From Verrucomicrobia bacterium UBA6015 (GTDB lineage Bacteria; Verrucomicrobiota; Kiritimatiellia; UBA8416): DNA of 28,693 bases. This document shows, piece after piece, positions 8,601 through 16,111 of the stretch (its first letter is position 1; every line of letters starts with the position of its first letter). The stretch lies in the NCBI GenBank assembly GCA_002428045.1, contig DIZZ01000252.1:1-28693 (forward strand), read 5' to 3'. The notes beneath the pieces are model-generated. The model saw nothing but the letters and a program-made list of their open reading frames with translations. It was not told the DNA's origin and searched no databases. The position numbers and the translations under genes are program-made.

Positions 8601-10145
8601 AGCATAGGCATGGCACTGGAGTCTATGCGCAAGACCGTGCCGCTGCTGGCAGATAACAGGCCTGGCGTGGCGGCCGAGCACCAGGAATCGGCAGTCTCGA
8701 CGCTGAGTGTGGCGCGGGACATCCTCGCTGAGCACGGATCGAATATTTCAGCCTTTGCCGCGATGTTGAGCGGTACGAAGACGGCGGTAGCGCCGAGCCC
8801 GTATGTGGCCGAAATCGAGGAAGAACAGCGTGATATGCTTGATTTGACGAGTAAGACCAAGCCGGAAGATTTGCCGGCGCTGGCGATACCCCAGAAGAAC
8901 CTCACGCATGCGGTTGACGCGATTCTGGTGGCGCTTGATCCGATCTCCCACTTGGTCGAATCAGGAACGGTGATGCTGTTTGCCAAGGATGATATGGATG
9001 CTGCCGGTAACGCGATGGCCGTCAAAGACCCGGTAGAGGCGCTCGATGCCCAGACGTTTATCATTGAAACGTTGGCGGCCCTGCGCGGCAAGATCGATGC
9101 GGTGATTCCGCAGTATCGGTATCTTCTTGAAATCACCGAAGCCCTGCATGAGACCATCCCGGAAGGCATTCTTATAAGGGAGGCCCAGCGAGCGCTTCGT
9201 GAGAAAGCCACGGACAAGACAGATGCGGCCGCGCTGGTCGTGGAGCAGACTGCGCTGAGGCTGAGAGCAGAGGAATACAGCAAGCTCATTAATGAAATCA
9301 CCGGATTTGGTATCCTAATGAATTCAGTAACACACATGGCCGAAGCCGGGGACCTGCTGAAGAATGACGATCTGTCCGCAGCGGTGAAAACGATGCGGCA
9401 GGTGGAGCGGACTATCGGCGAAGACCTTGGCACGCTGCTCACGCTGATGCAGCGGCTTGCCGCTGTTCTTAGCGCGCCTGCACCGGCACAGCCGATTCCG
9501 GAGCAGTTCGTCTTGTTGCGTGAAGTTCTGGTCATGGCGGCCCGACAGAAAGATATGGTCCGCGAGAGCGCGGCGGCCAAGCCGGATGAGACAGCGGCCT
9601 TTGAGGCAAAACTGCTTGAGTTTGGGAACGTATGTGGTCCGTATATCGAGCGAGCCAAGCTGCATACGAATCCTGTGATTCTGGATACGGTCAAGAAGCC
9701 GAAGAAAGGGGAACCGGCGGTCGTAGAGCCGGTCAATCCGCTGCCGCCTGCGAACCTGCAGCGCAACCTTGTCGCCGCACAGGAATGCCTCGCCCTGGCG
9801 GCAGCGGGTGCCAAGGCAAAGGATCGCACGAAGTCTATTGAAAATCAGAAGAAAGCGGCAGAGTGGCTTCGTCACTTTGTAGCTGAATACGCGCTAAAGT
9901 TCTATGTGAATCAACCCGGTCCCAGTTCTAGTCCCGCGCCATCGGAAGACTTTAAGGAAGATGAAGATCTGCTGATGCTCTTTATGCCCGGCATGGTCAC
10001 AGGGGTAAAGCCTCCGGACGGCAAGCAGGAATGGGAGGTGCTCGGGAGGCGTGATCGCGCAGCGCTTAACGAGAATTTCGCCCGCGAACTGCCGCTGGAA
10101 TTCCGGGCGATTCTCAAGGACTATTACGAGAGGCTGGCGAAATGA
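5649..10145 (+). CDS. Giant membrane/coiled-coil protein, DUF4175-like
   Basis: At 1498 residues this is the largest gene in the window. Three hydrophobic segments lie near the N-terminus (about 23-43, 55-75 and 149-168), and the rest is predicted to be outside the cytoplasmic membrane. Residues about 180-480 are beta-rich and Ig-like, with repeated phrases such as AEVTLAYPDYTGRA and PPRVELTSPAGNI. From about 490 to 1400 the sequence is almost entirely helical, rich in Ala, Leu, Glu, Gln and Lys, consistent with long coiled coils. This layout resembles DUF4175-type proteins in MoxR/VWA operons. The reading frame is open from TTG 5568, but I chose ATG 5649: it overlaps the preceding stop as ATGA and follows AGGAGGAGG at 5629-5637. 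No enzyme motif is visible. A scaffold or tether role is inference. Confidence 0.88.
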   Translation: MKLHSRIRAVWRREQFLRFTEGLLVLLRWGVLLFVVGGLIDWLASKWLATIPAAGRALILLAVLGIAVYKAWKAGWKHLRPFDATRTALQIEAHHGGMKSLLVTALQLSDAARRHGTSDALCNLTCQKAEAAAGGIKPEDTVRYQALRRPAAIALTAALLLGGIAVTNGPLLRAGILRIFTPWLAVNYPTRTRLDLLTADMVVQEGKSVRIAARVSGVVPRKAAIHLRTGKSRPRVRKLSILNGQCEYEIETAFRGFEYRVTAGDARSPWHAVDVINAPYIEKAEVTLAYPDYTGRATETVEALTMTVPETTRLHWKLLLDRPVSGATLNLAGDEPQPLEISGDGRTVTGARLAAGSMAYSFSWVERDHGFQFASPNHYLQVSPDQPPRVELTSPAGNIVATIGRKVELAFRGRDDHGVVKSVVAYRVDKTEEEKILFNPAKPIDGVEQVIDWDYRAVLTNLVVGQAVSLAVELADAYPGENGPHRARSETRRIQFMTMEDYLAQVEKQQKRLLSQLRSIYREEREVYETVMRLDRSDPIFIQTCQLEAVRQDLMRERIKKLAASMDELTQDLAANSITNLALTASLDQLRSDLLVISDQHVSEAAAAMRALASDSARKGADTAHAHAAQRVNSSARELGLLVLHLGFEDAADVMGREMHAAAQTQAALRLRTIMPGSKLQELVEAQENLGQWLTRLFAASPKGKESRIEDALIEFTLTRIVKQLVNGGVALQLQKAATLIGEDKSSDAARIQSDVVAALLQAEFRLRVGSEREALAKAMALFVSQEDAQKTLRLEIKALDEKSFKKRRKEMAAAQAALHRNLQLLLMPAIPAPRTRLFDDTIPSAPRVHDLLANADDALTRAVSGIEKEDLVAAEKAQLNAEESFAALAVMVRKRIAAMTQAVRIERLTYGAKETDERLGRIAERQLSLLEKTEDAAADGSKSDYLADQESAVVAALDELSLEIADRVSQAGTPSEESPSLPISIGMALESMRKTVPLLADNRPGVAAEHQESAVSTLSVARDILAEHGSNISAFAAMLSGTKTAVAPSPYVAEIEEEQRDMLDLTSKTKPEDLPALAIPQKNLTHAVDAILVALDPISHLVESGTVMLFAKDDMDAAGNAMAVKDPVEALDAQTFIIETLAALRGKIDAVIPQYRYLLEITEALHETIPEGILIREAQRALREKATDKTDAAALVVEQTALRLRAEEYSKLINEITGFGILMNSVTHMAEAGDLLKNDDLSAAVKTMRQVERTIGEDLGTLLTLMQRLAAVLSAPAPAQPIPEQFVLLREVLVMAARQKDMVRESAAAKPDETAAFEAKLLEFGNVCGPYIERAKLHTNPVILDTVKKPKKGEPAVVEPVNPLPPANLQRNLVAAQECLALAAAGAKAKDRTKSIENQKKAAEWLRHFVAEYALKFYVNQPGPSSSPAPSEDFKEDEDLLMLFMPGMVTGVKPPDGKQEWEVLGRRDRAALNENFARELPLEFRAILKDYYERLAK

Positions 10146-11221
10146 AAATGCATGGCGAATGGTGCGTGTCGCAGCGCGGTCGGATTGGACTGATCGGTCG
10201 GATCGGACTGATAGGACTGATTCTTACTGCTCCGCTCATCGCGCAGCAGAATGATGCTCCGGAGCTGACAGCAAAGGCGTCGGAGGCGATTGACCGGGGG
10301 CTTAAGCATCTGCTTGCAACCCAGAGAGCCGATGGTTCATGGGCCGCCGGAGAGACTGGCGAAAGAGAGGTTGCGATTACGTCGCTGGCGTTGATGGCGT
10401 TCATGTCGAAAGCACAGTTCCCCGGTTCAGGCCCCAATGGTGACGCCTTAAACAAGGCCAAGGACTGGCTGCTCAAGAAGGCTAAAGAGGCACCGGATGG
10501 ATACCTTGGCACCAGCATGTATGAGCACGGTCTTGCCACGCTGGCACTTACCGAGATGTGGGGCATGACCAGGGACCGGAGTGATGATGACGAAATCCAA
10601 AAGGCCGTCGAAACGGCAGTCAATGTAATACTTCGTTCTCAGAACAAAAGAGGCGGCTGGCGTTATCAGCCGAGTGCGGACGGTGGTCAGGATACATCTG
10701 TCACGGTGATGGTGTTTGTGGCCCTGGCTTCCGCGCGCCAGGCTGGCGTCGTGGTGCCCAACGAGACAATTGCTAACGTCGTAACTTATTTTGAGTCCGC
10801 AACGAGTCAGCAGACCGGTGGATTCAACTATGTGCCCAGTGGCGTGCAGAAGAATGATTCGATAGCCTGTACCGGGGGCGGTGCATACGCCGCCCAGTTG
10901 GCGGGTGAGCGCGGATCTGAAATGGTTCTTTCCGCACTGCGCTTTCTCAAGGAAAGGTCTCCCGGCATCATCGATAACAATTTCGGGCATTACTTCTACG
11001 GTCATTACTACGCCATTCACGCCATGGTGCAGGCGGGCGATGAATATTATGCCGAGTGGTATCCGCTCATTCGTGACGCCCTGATTCGCAAGCAGGGGGA
11101 AGACGGGTCCTGGGGCGGCAACAAGAACAAGAGCGGAGCCAGCGGGGCAAGTTACGAGACCCCGATGGCGATTATCATCCTGGCGACGCCGCACCGGTAT
11201 ATTCCGATTTACCAGAGATAA
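10142..11221 (+). CDS. Secreted alpha/alpha-toroid protein with prenyltransferase/squalene-oxidase repeats
   Basis: The 359-residue protein has at least three repeats of the terpene-cyclase/prenyltransferase type: GLKHLLATQRADGSWA (about 54-69), VILRSQNKRGGWRYQP (near 160) and ALIRKQGEDGSWGGN (near 315). Each has the aromatic-Gly-Gly-Trp turn of the alpha/alpha barrel. The DxDD and aspartate-rich motifs expected of a cyclase are not evident, so enzymatic cyclisation is doubtful; planctomycetes carry many such secreted toroid proteins of unknown role. The N-terminus is a signal peptide whose hydrophobic core, GRIGLIGRIGLIGLI, is encoded by five 9-nt repeats, with likely cleavage after LIA. The ATG overlaps the upstream stop and GAGAGG at 10128-10133 is well placed, so this start is well supported. 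Confidence 0.9.
   Translation: MKMHGEWCVSQRGRIGLIGRIGLIGLILTAPLIAQQNDAPELTAKASEAIDRGLKHLLATQRADGSWAAGETGEREVAITSLALMAFMSKAQFPGSGPNGDALNKAKDWLLKKAKEAPDGYLGTSMYEHGLATLALTEMWGMTRDRSDDDEIQKAVETAVNVILRSQNKRGGWRYQPSADGGQDTSVTVMVFVALASARQAGVVVPNETIANVVTYFESATSQQTGGFNYVPSGVQKNDSIACTGGGAYAAQLAGERGSEMVLSALRFLKERSPGIIDNNFGHYFYGHYYAIHAMVQAGDEYYAEWYPLIRDALIRKQGEDGSWGGNKNKSGASGASYETPMAIIILATPHRYIPIYQR
10178..10222 (+). repeat. Five tandem 9-nt repeats encoding a signal-peptide core
   Basis: The units are GGTCGGATT, GGACTGATC, GGTCGGATC, GGACTGATA and GGACTGATT, perfectly in frame with the ATG at 10142, each giving Gly-(Arg/Leu)-Ile. They belong to the same GGWCSGATC-like family as the intergenic array at 66-110: same period, same strand and same copy number. 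Confidence 0.85.
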
Positions 11222-11229
11222 AAGATAAA

Positions 11230-13974
11230 ATGATGAACTGCGTAATTACTGAAAATCGGGTAATTTCCTTGGGGATCCGGGGGATTGGCTGCTTGTGGAT
11301 CTGTACCGCAGGCGCGTTGGCCGCGCTGCCGATTCCAGAGAGCGAAATGGTAGCCCTTGAGCAGACACTGGTCCAGGATGGCGACCAGGACACATCGCCC
11401 ATATCAGCACGGAGGACGCTAAAGAATAGTGTTCGCAAAGGGCTCGCCCTGGTCGACGCCTCCCCTGAAGCGTCGAACCGCTTTGACGTTCTGGGAATCG
11501 TATTTCAGTGCCAGAAGCGACTGATTGCCGTCGATACCACCGAGCAGAACCGGACGGCACTGTTCGAAACCTGCGAGAAGCTGGCCATGGCCCCCGACAC
11601 CTACGCAGCACTTCGTCTCGAGGCCGATATTCTGCTCTCTGACAGGGATCTCTCGGCAAAGGACGCGACACTGGCGACCCGCGCGGAGGCGTTGGCCGCA
11701 TTGATCGAGCGTTATCGAGGAACATCGGCGGAGGCAAGGAGCCTGCTGATGGGCGCACTTATTGTTCAGAAATTAGATGCGCCAGAACTAGAGGATGCGA
11801 TCCTTCGAACCCTAAATGAGGACTTCGCCGACGATGCGGAGGTTATCGAATTCCGGAGCAAGCATCTTAAGGCCAGCCGTATGGATGTCTTATTCAAAGG
11901 AAACTTTAAAAGAGTAGACGGCGTGACGCTCAGTTTTCCGTCCGATACCATTGGTCATATGAGTCTGATGGTTTTTTGGTCGAAAGACAACCCGGCGTAT
12001 GAAAACTATTTTTCACGTCTCAAAGAAAGTCTGGTGCCGTTTCCGGGGATTGTGGACGTTTTCAGTATAAATGTGGATGAACTGCCTGATGGCGGCGAAT
12101 CCATCCTGCGTGAGCAGGGTGTCGATTGGACCGTTCTTTGTTTGCCTGAAGGCAGAAACAGTATGGCCTATCGCGCCTATGCCAATAATGATCTTGTGGC
12201 GGTATTGGTTAACGAATATGGCATGGCGGTGATACGTCCAGCGGTTGTTCACGGGAACATGAGAATTGTTGATCTGGATAGGGTTTCCGATGCTCGCTAC
12301 AGCGCGCAACTGCAGTCCCTGTTTATTGGAGATTTTCTTGTACAGGGGCAACTTACCAGTAACACACCGCCAACATCCGTCTTGCAGTCCATCGAAGAGA
12401 GTTTTCTCATGTATCCATTTCGGTATCGGTTTACAGCAAATGATGCGCTTACCCATTACACAAAAATGGCGACGCTGTGTGCTGAGGCGCTCAATCAAAA
12501 GCCTGAATCTCCGGATGCTCGCAGTATTCGGGATCGACGAATTATTGCGCTGCTGGGAATGTGGAACCAGGCTTGCGAGCCCAAGTATCTTGAGCAAGCG
12601 GTTACAGAGGCAGCGGCAGCGTTGTCAACAACGCAGCCAATGGGAGCGGATGTAGTGCCGCGTTTCTGTCTTGCCAAAGCGGCTCTGCGGATGGGTGACA
12701 AGAATGCAGACACCGAAGTGGCCCGCTTCCTCGATGATTGTGGTGGCAGTGATGCGCCTGCTTCGGTGCTGGCGGCAGCTTCCATTTTAGCTCTGGAGGC
12801 CAAATCGAAGGAACTGCATGAGCAATATCGCGGCTTGTTTCTGGAAAAATATGCCGACGACCCCGCGTTTTATGCGTTCACTTCGTTCTTGCGCGATAGG
12901 CATCATCAATACCGCCTGCTAAAAGCGAACCACATACGATCAGAAGGGGATTATCCACGCGGTCATATTGTGCATCGCGCACTCACTTTTACAAACGCCC
13001 TACCTGAAATTGAACTCAAAAAGCTTGACGGCTCACCGTTCATCTTGCCCAAAGAAACAAATGGAAAACTGACCTATCTCCTGTTTGTAGAGCCGCCGGC
13101 AGATCCAACAGCGGACTTTCCAGTGCTGATGGATCCTCGGGGGTGGGTATCGGAGTACGACTATATTCGTAGGGTGATGCGAATTGCATCCGATTTGACG
13201 GAAAGCCATGTTAACAAAGATATTCAGTTCGTCACTGCGTTTCTGACGGATGATGTTGATCATGTCCGATTTCTCGTGAAAACGAATGCGTGGAATTGCC
13301 AAGCGGTCATCGTGCCGCAAGGATTGAAAAATCCAATGGTACGGCAACTCGGAATTCTTTCTGCAGATCAAATTCCGAATGTATTCCTGCTTCGACGTGA
13401 TGGATCGGTCGCTTGGTATTCATCCGGTCTAAGGTACCAATCCGAATTCGCGTTTCCGTATGCATTTTCTCTAGCCATGAAAACGCATGTCGAAAACTGC
13501 GACGTTGAAACGGGTTACAAGATGCTCGAAAACGGTGACTACCAGAATGCCGTACGATATTTCACGGTACCTTTTTCATTAGTTAAAAATGACCATTCCG
13601 GATGGCATTCACCAAGCTATTATGGGAAAGCCTTGGGATATATGGGGCTAGGCGCCTGGGATGGAGCGCTTGAGGCCATTGACAATGCAATCGACGCACA
13701 CAAACTGCATCATTTTCAGGGACGGAGAAAATTTCCTCCTGCCGAATGGCAGAAAGACGCGGCGACGGTGGTCATAAAGGAGACCTGTGACACACTTAAA
13801 GAATTGTGGAGTACGAAAATTACAATTCTCGAAAAGCTTGGACGTAGGGTTGAGGCTGATGCACTGCGTAAACTGTGTGAACAGCCTTTAAAACCGCACA
13901 CTCCCAACGTGTATAATGAGTTTAATGCCCGTTTGACAGAATTGAGTATGAAAAAGAAACTTGGAGATAAATAA
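11230..13974 (+). CDS. Exported helical-repeat protein with two cysteine-less thioredoxin-like modules
   Basis: The protein has 914 residues. A hydrophobic segment near 13-33 suggests a signal peptide (GIGCLWICTAGALAALP). The first thioredoxin-like module is at about 222-340: MSLMVFWSKDNPAYENY sits where the CxxC motif would be, but no cysteine is there. A helical region follows. The second module, at about 585-755, has a TlpA-like opening (LPEIELKKLDGSPFIL), again no CxxC, and a cis-proline strand, IPNVFLLRRDGSVAW. TPR-like helices follow (ENGDYQNAVRYF, YYGKALGYMGLGAWDGALEAI). Disulfide exchange is therefore unlikely and a binding or chaperone role more plausible (inference). The start is ATG 11230 or 11233, with no clear Shine-Dalgarno sequence and an 8-base gap to the previous stop. 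The 3' half is noticeably more AT-rich than its neighbours. Confidence 0.82.
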   Translation: MMNCVITENRVISLGIRGIGCLWICTAGALAALPIPESEMVALEQTLVQDGDQDTSPISARRTLKNSVRKGLALVDASPEASNRFDVLGIVFQCQKRLIAVDTTEQNRTALFETCEKLAMAPDTYAALRLEADILLSDRDLSAKDATLATRAEALAALIERYRGTSAEARSLLMGALIVQKLDAPELEDAILRTLNEDFADDAEVIEFRSKHLKASRMDVLFKGNFKRVDGVTLSFPSDTIGHMSLMVFWSKDNPAYENYFSRLKESLVPFPGIVDVFSINVDELPDGGESILREQGVDWTVLCLPEGRNSMAYRAYANNDLVAVLVNEYGMAVIRPAVVHGNMRIVDLDRVSDARYSAQLQSLFIGDFLVQGQLTSNTPPTSVLQSIEESFLMYPFRYRFTANDALTHYTKMATLCAEALNQKPESPDARSIRDRRIIALLGMWNQACEPKYLEQAVTEAAAALSTTQPMGADVVPRFCLAKAALRMGDKNADTEVARFLDDCGGSDAPASVLAAASILALEAKSKELHEQYRGLFLEKYADDPAFYAFTSFLRDRHHQYRLLKANHIRSEGDYPRGHIVHRALTFTNALPEIELKKLDGSPFILPKETNGKLTYLLFVEPPADPTADFPVLMDPRGWVSEYDYIRRVMRIASDLTESHVNKDIQFVTAFLTDDVDHVRFLVKTNAWNCQAVIVPQGLKNPMVRQLGILSADQIPNVFLLRRDGSVAWYSSGLRYQSEFAFPYAFSLAMKTHVENCDVETGYKMLENGDYQNAVRYFTVPFSLVKNDHSGWHSPSYYGKALGYMGLGAWDGALEAIDNAIDAHKLHHFQGRRKFPPAEWQKDAATVVIKETCDTLKELWSTKITILEKLGRRVEADALRKLCEQPLKPHTPNVYNEFNARLTELSMKKKLGDK

Positions 13975-13976
13975 TT

Positions 13977-15914
13977 ATGGGTGCACATAAAATATCGGGC
14001 ATTGTTTTTTTCTCGCTGGTGATTGTTCTCGTTGGTCTGGATTCGTCGGCGAGTATCAATCCAGATGTGGCGTTGACCGGGCAGGGTGAGGCACTTCAGC
14101 AGAAGTATGCCGGGATGCTCGGTGCCATCCAAAAAGAGATCGCGGGGGCTGTTCCTGCGGTCGACGAGCATAAGGAGGCAGCCTTCATGGAGGCCCATGC
14201 GGCCGTGGAGGCCGTCCCCGCCCAGCCGAATCCCAACGGCAGCAAGATTGCCCCCCCGCGATACGCCCCATGCCACACGCTGTACGCAATAGCCCAATCC
14301 AATGCGGTCATAGCCGTGGCTGCATTATTTTCCGATACAGACGCCATCCTTGCCAGTGACTCACTGGACGCCAAGCTGGCGAAAGGTGCACTCATCGCCC
14401 ACGCAACCCCCCAGGGACTGGCGGCCTTTGCGCAGCAGGGGCAAGCGCAGGCGGAACTGATTGATGCGCTTCTGAATGACGATGCGCTGATTCTGCAGAT
14501 CATGAAGATGGGCGGGGCATACGAGGGAAAATACGGCGAGGCCATGCAGAATTTTAGGGCGATCCAGGCGGCCAGCAAGCGGGCGCACGAGGGAATGTTC
14601 CAGCGTTTTGCGCTGGCAAGCTGCCTTGAGCATCCTGACCGGGCCGTTCCGGAAAACGACATGACAGCAGCGGAACTTGGCATTGCACCCGACGATCTTG
14701 AGAAAACTGCCATCATCGCAGGCCGCACCCCCGCCGATGTGATGATCGAGATGTATATGAACTACGAGCAGGCCTATCTTGACGGCATCCTTGATCCGGC
14801 CTTTGACAGCTACACAGACTTCGACTATCGCTTCATCTTTCCTGAATTCGAGGTTGAACATGTGATCTGGTTCCGGGAGATGCTACGCAACTACCGTCCC
14901 GACCATATCGTCAACCCCGACACCCAATGGCGCTACTGTGCCGTTGTCAGGACGGATGTACCTTACACGGGAGGGGTTCGCCGTCCGGTGAGGCCCGAAC
15001 TGAACCTCAGCAGGTTCCAGGATTACTTCCTTGAAGGCGGGATTTGCGGGCCGCGCGCGTTTGTCGGCAAACTTTCAACGGCGGCATTTGGCATTCCGAC
15101 CCGCGGTGCGCGCCAGACAGGCCACGCGGCAATGAGCCACTGGACACCAGAAGGCTGGACGACCGTCTTCGGTGCGCACTGGACATTCAATAACTGGCGT
15201 GGCCGCTGTGGCCTGGACTTCTTCCTGGAAACACAGGCGCGCCGGGATCCGGATCAATTCATGAAGGTGCTGCGCGCACAGTGGCTGGGTGATGCGCTTG
15301 GCGAGAAAAAGGTGAATCCGATGGCATACGGTGTTGGCGGCGGCTTCTGGAATGCGTTGGCGTTTTATAAGAAGCTGGCCATCGTCGAGGAGGCAAGAAT
15401 CGCGGCGCTCCCGCCCACTGGCGAGGAACTGGCCGAGTCGAATGAGGAAGCAGTCACGACTATTGTCGACCAGATCGAGATGACCCCGGCCCAGCAAACC
15501 ATTGTGTTTGGCGACGGCGGCGTGATCACCATTCCAGCGGGCGCGGCGACCTCAACCGTGAACACGCGCAAAATCCGTTTCATGAAGACCATCGACGGCG
15601 AACAGGTGCAGGTACACTATGCGCTTACAGGGGGTCGCCCCGAGTTGCTCAAGTATGACCTGGAGGCCCCCAAGGCAGGCAAGTACGCGCTTACGGCAAG
15701 GGTTTGCACGGTAACGGTTGACAGGGAATTCATGCTGCGACTGAACCGGCGAACGCTGATCGACATCCCCCTACCCTACACCAAAGGCATGTGGGAAGAC
15801 ACCAAGCCCGTCGAGATAGAGGTAAAGGAAGGCAGGAACACGCTCCAGTTCACCGCCGAATCCCCGAATAAAGGCTTCAGCATAAAATACTTCACACTGA
15901 CGCCAGTCAGCTAA
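13977..15914 (+). CDS. Secreted transglutaminase-like protein with C-terminal beta-sandwich
   Basis: The protein has 645 residues with an N-terminal signal peptide (hydrophobic at about 6-21, cleavage near SSA). A helical region comes first. A transglutaminase-like core follows: GGICGPRAF with candidate nucleophile C357, GIPTRGARQTGHAAMSHW with H383, then EGWTTVFGAHW. The Cys-then-GIPTR-then-His order is that of transglutaminase-like cysteine enzymes. The usual third Asp is not obvious; residues near 400-406 (HWTFNNW) occupy that place. The last 85 residues or so (YDLEAPKAGKYALTARV to the end) look like a CBM6/35-type beta-sandwich. GGAGAT at 13963-13968 supports ATG 13977, two bases after the preceding stop. 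It probably acts on protein or peptide substrates in the periplasm, but neither hydrolysis nor crosslinking can be assigned. Confidence 0.8.
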   Translation: MGAHKISGIVFFSLVIVLVGLDSSASINPDVALTGQGEALQQKYAGMLGAIQKEIAGAVPAVDEHKEAAFMEAHAAVEAVPAQPNPNGSKIAPPRYAPCHTLYAIAQSNAVIAVAALFSDTDAILASDSLDAKLAKGALIAHATPQGLAAFAQQGQAQAELIDALLNDDALILQIMKMGGAYEGKYGEAMQNFRAIQAASKRAHEGMFQRFALASCLEHPDRAVPENDMTAAELGIAPDDLEKTAIIAGRTPADVMIEMYMNYEQAYLDGILDPAFDSYTDFDYRFIFPEFEVEHVIWFREMLRNYRPDHIVNPDTQWRYCAVVRTDVPYTGGVRRPVRPELNLSRFQDYFLEGGICGPRAFVGKLSTAAFGIPTRGARQTGHAAMSHWTPEGWTTVFGAHWTFNNWRGRCGLDFFLETQARRDPDQFMKVLRAQWLGDALGEKKVNPMAYGVGGGFWNALAFYKKLAIVEEARIAALPPTGEELAESNEEAVTTIVDQIEMTPAQQTIVFGDGGVITIPAGAATSTVNTRKIRFMKTIDGEQVQVHYALTGGRPELLKYDLEAPKAGKYALTARVCTVTVDREFMLRLNRRTLIDIPLPYTKGMWEDTKPVEIEVKEGRNTLQFTAESPNKGFSIKYFTLTPVS

Positions 15915-16111
15915 GTGTTGCGGACCTCCGGGCGAGCCGCCCCCGTCGAACGCCGCCCGGCAGCAAAAAACGGTGCTGGTTTTCCGTCATTCTCTTTCTC
16001 TTTGGCGTAGCCATTAGCGTTCTCCAGTTTATAGGTAAGCAGTGGTTTCACACAATGACCGGCGGTGCTTTGCGCTTTCCTTTCGTTCTTCTCGCCACTA
16101 TGCTGGTTGGC
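15872..16111 (+). pseudogene. In-frame two-helix membrane segment without a start codon, upstream of the acetyltransferase
   Basis: The frame of the acetyltransferase stays open upstream to 15872 and encodes a basic stretch followed by WFSVILFLFGVAIS (about 15977-16018) and, past ATG 16055, FPFVLLATMLVGMNVF. This looks like a real two-helix membrane segment, yet no ATG, GTG or TTG is in frame between 15872 and 16055. GTG 15915, directly after the TAA of the preceding gene, opens a different frame that would join this one if the A-run at 15965-15970 had one more A. The segment may be the 5' part of a longer gene, broken by an indel or sequencing error, or the relic of a membrane protein such as a flippase. 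Confidence 0.4.

Noticed and set aside
8558..9829. 423-codon open frame on the minus strand, opposite the coiled-coil gene
   Set aside because: It is rich in Ser, Arg and Ala with no domain or start context, typical of the antisense of GC-rich helical coding DNA. The plus-strand gene has coherent helices and coupled starts.
10142..11221. Functional terpene cyclase or protein prenyltransferase
   Set aside because: The repeats fit the toroid fold, but the catalytic Asp-rich motifs are not evident and the protein is exported, so no enzyme name is given.
14096..14728. 210-codon minus-strand open frame
   Set aside because: Lies fully inside the transglutaminase-like gene; low-complexity Ser/Ala sequence and no family signature.
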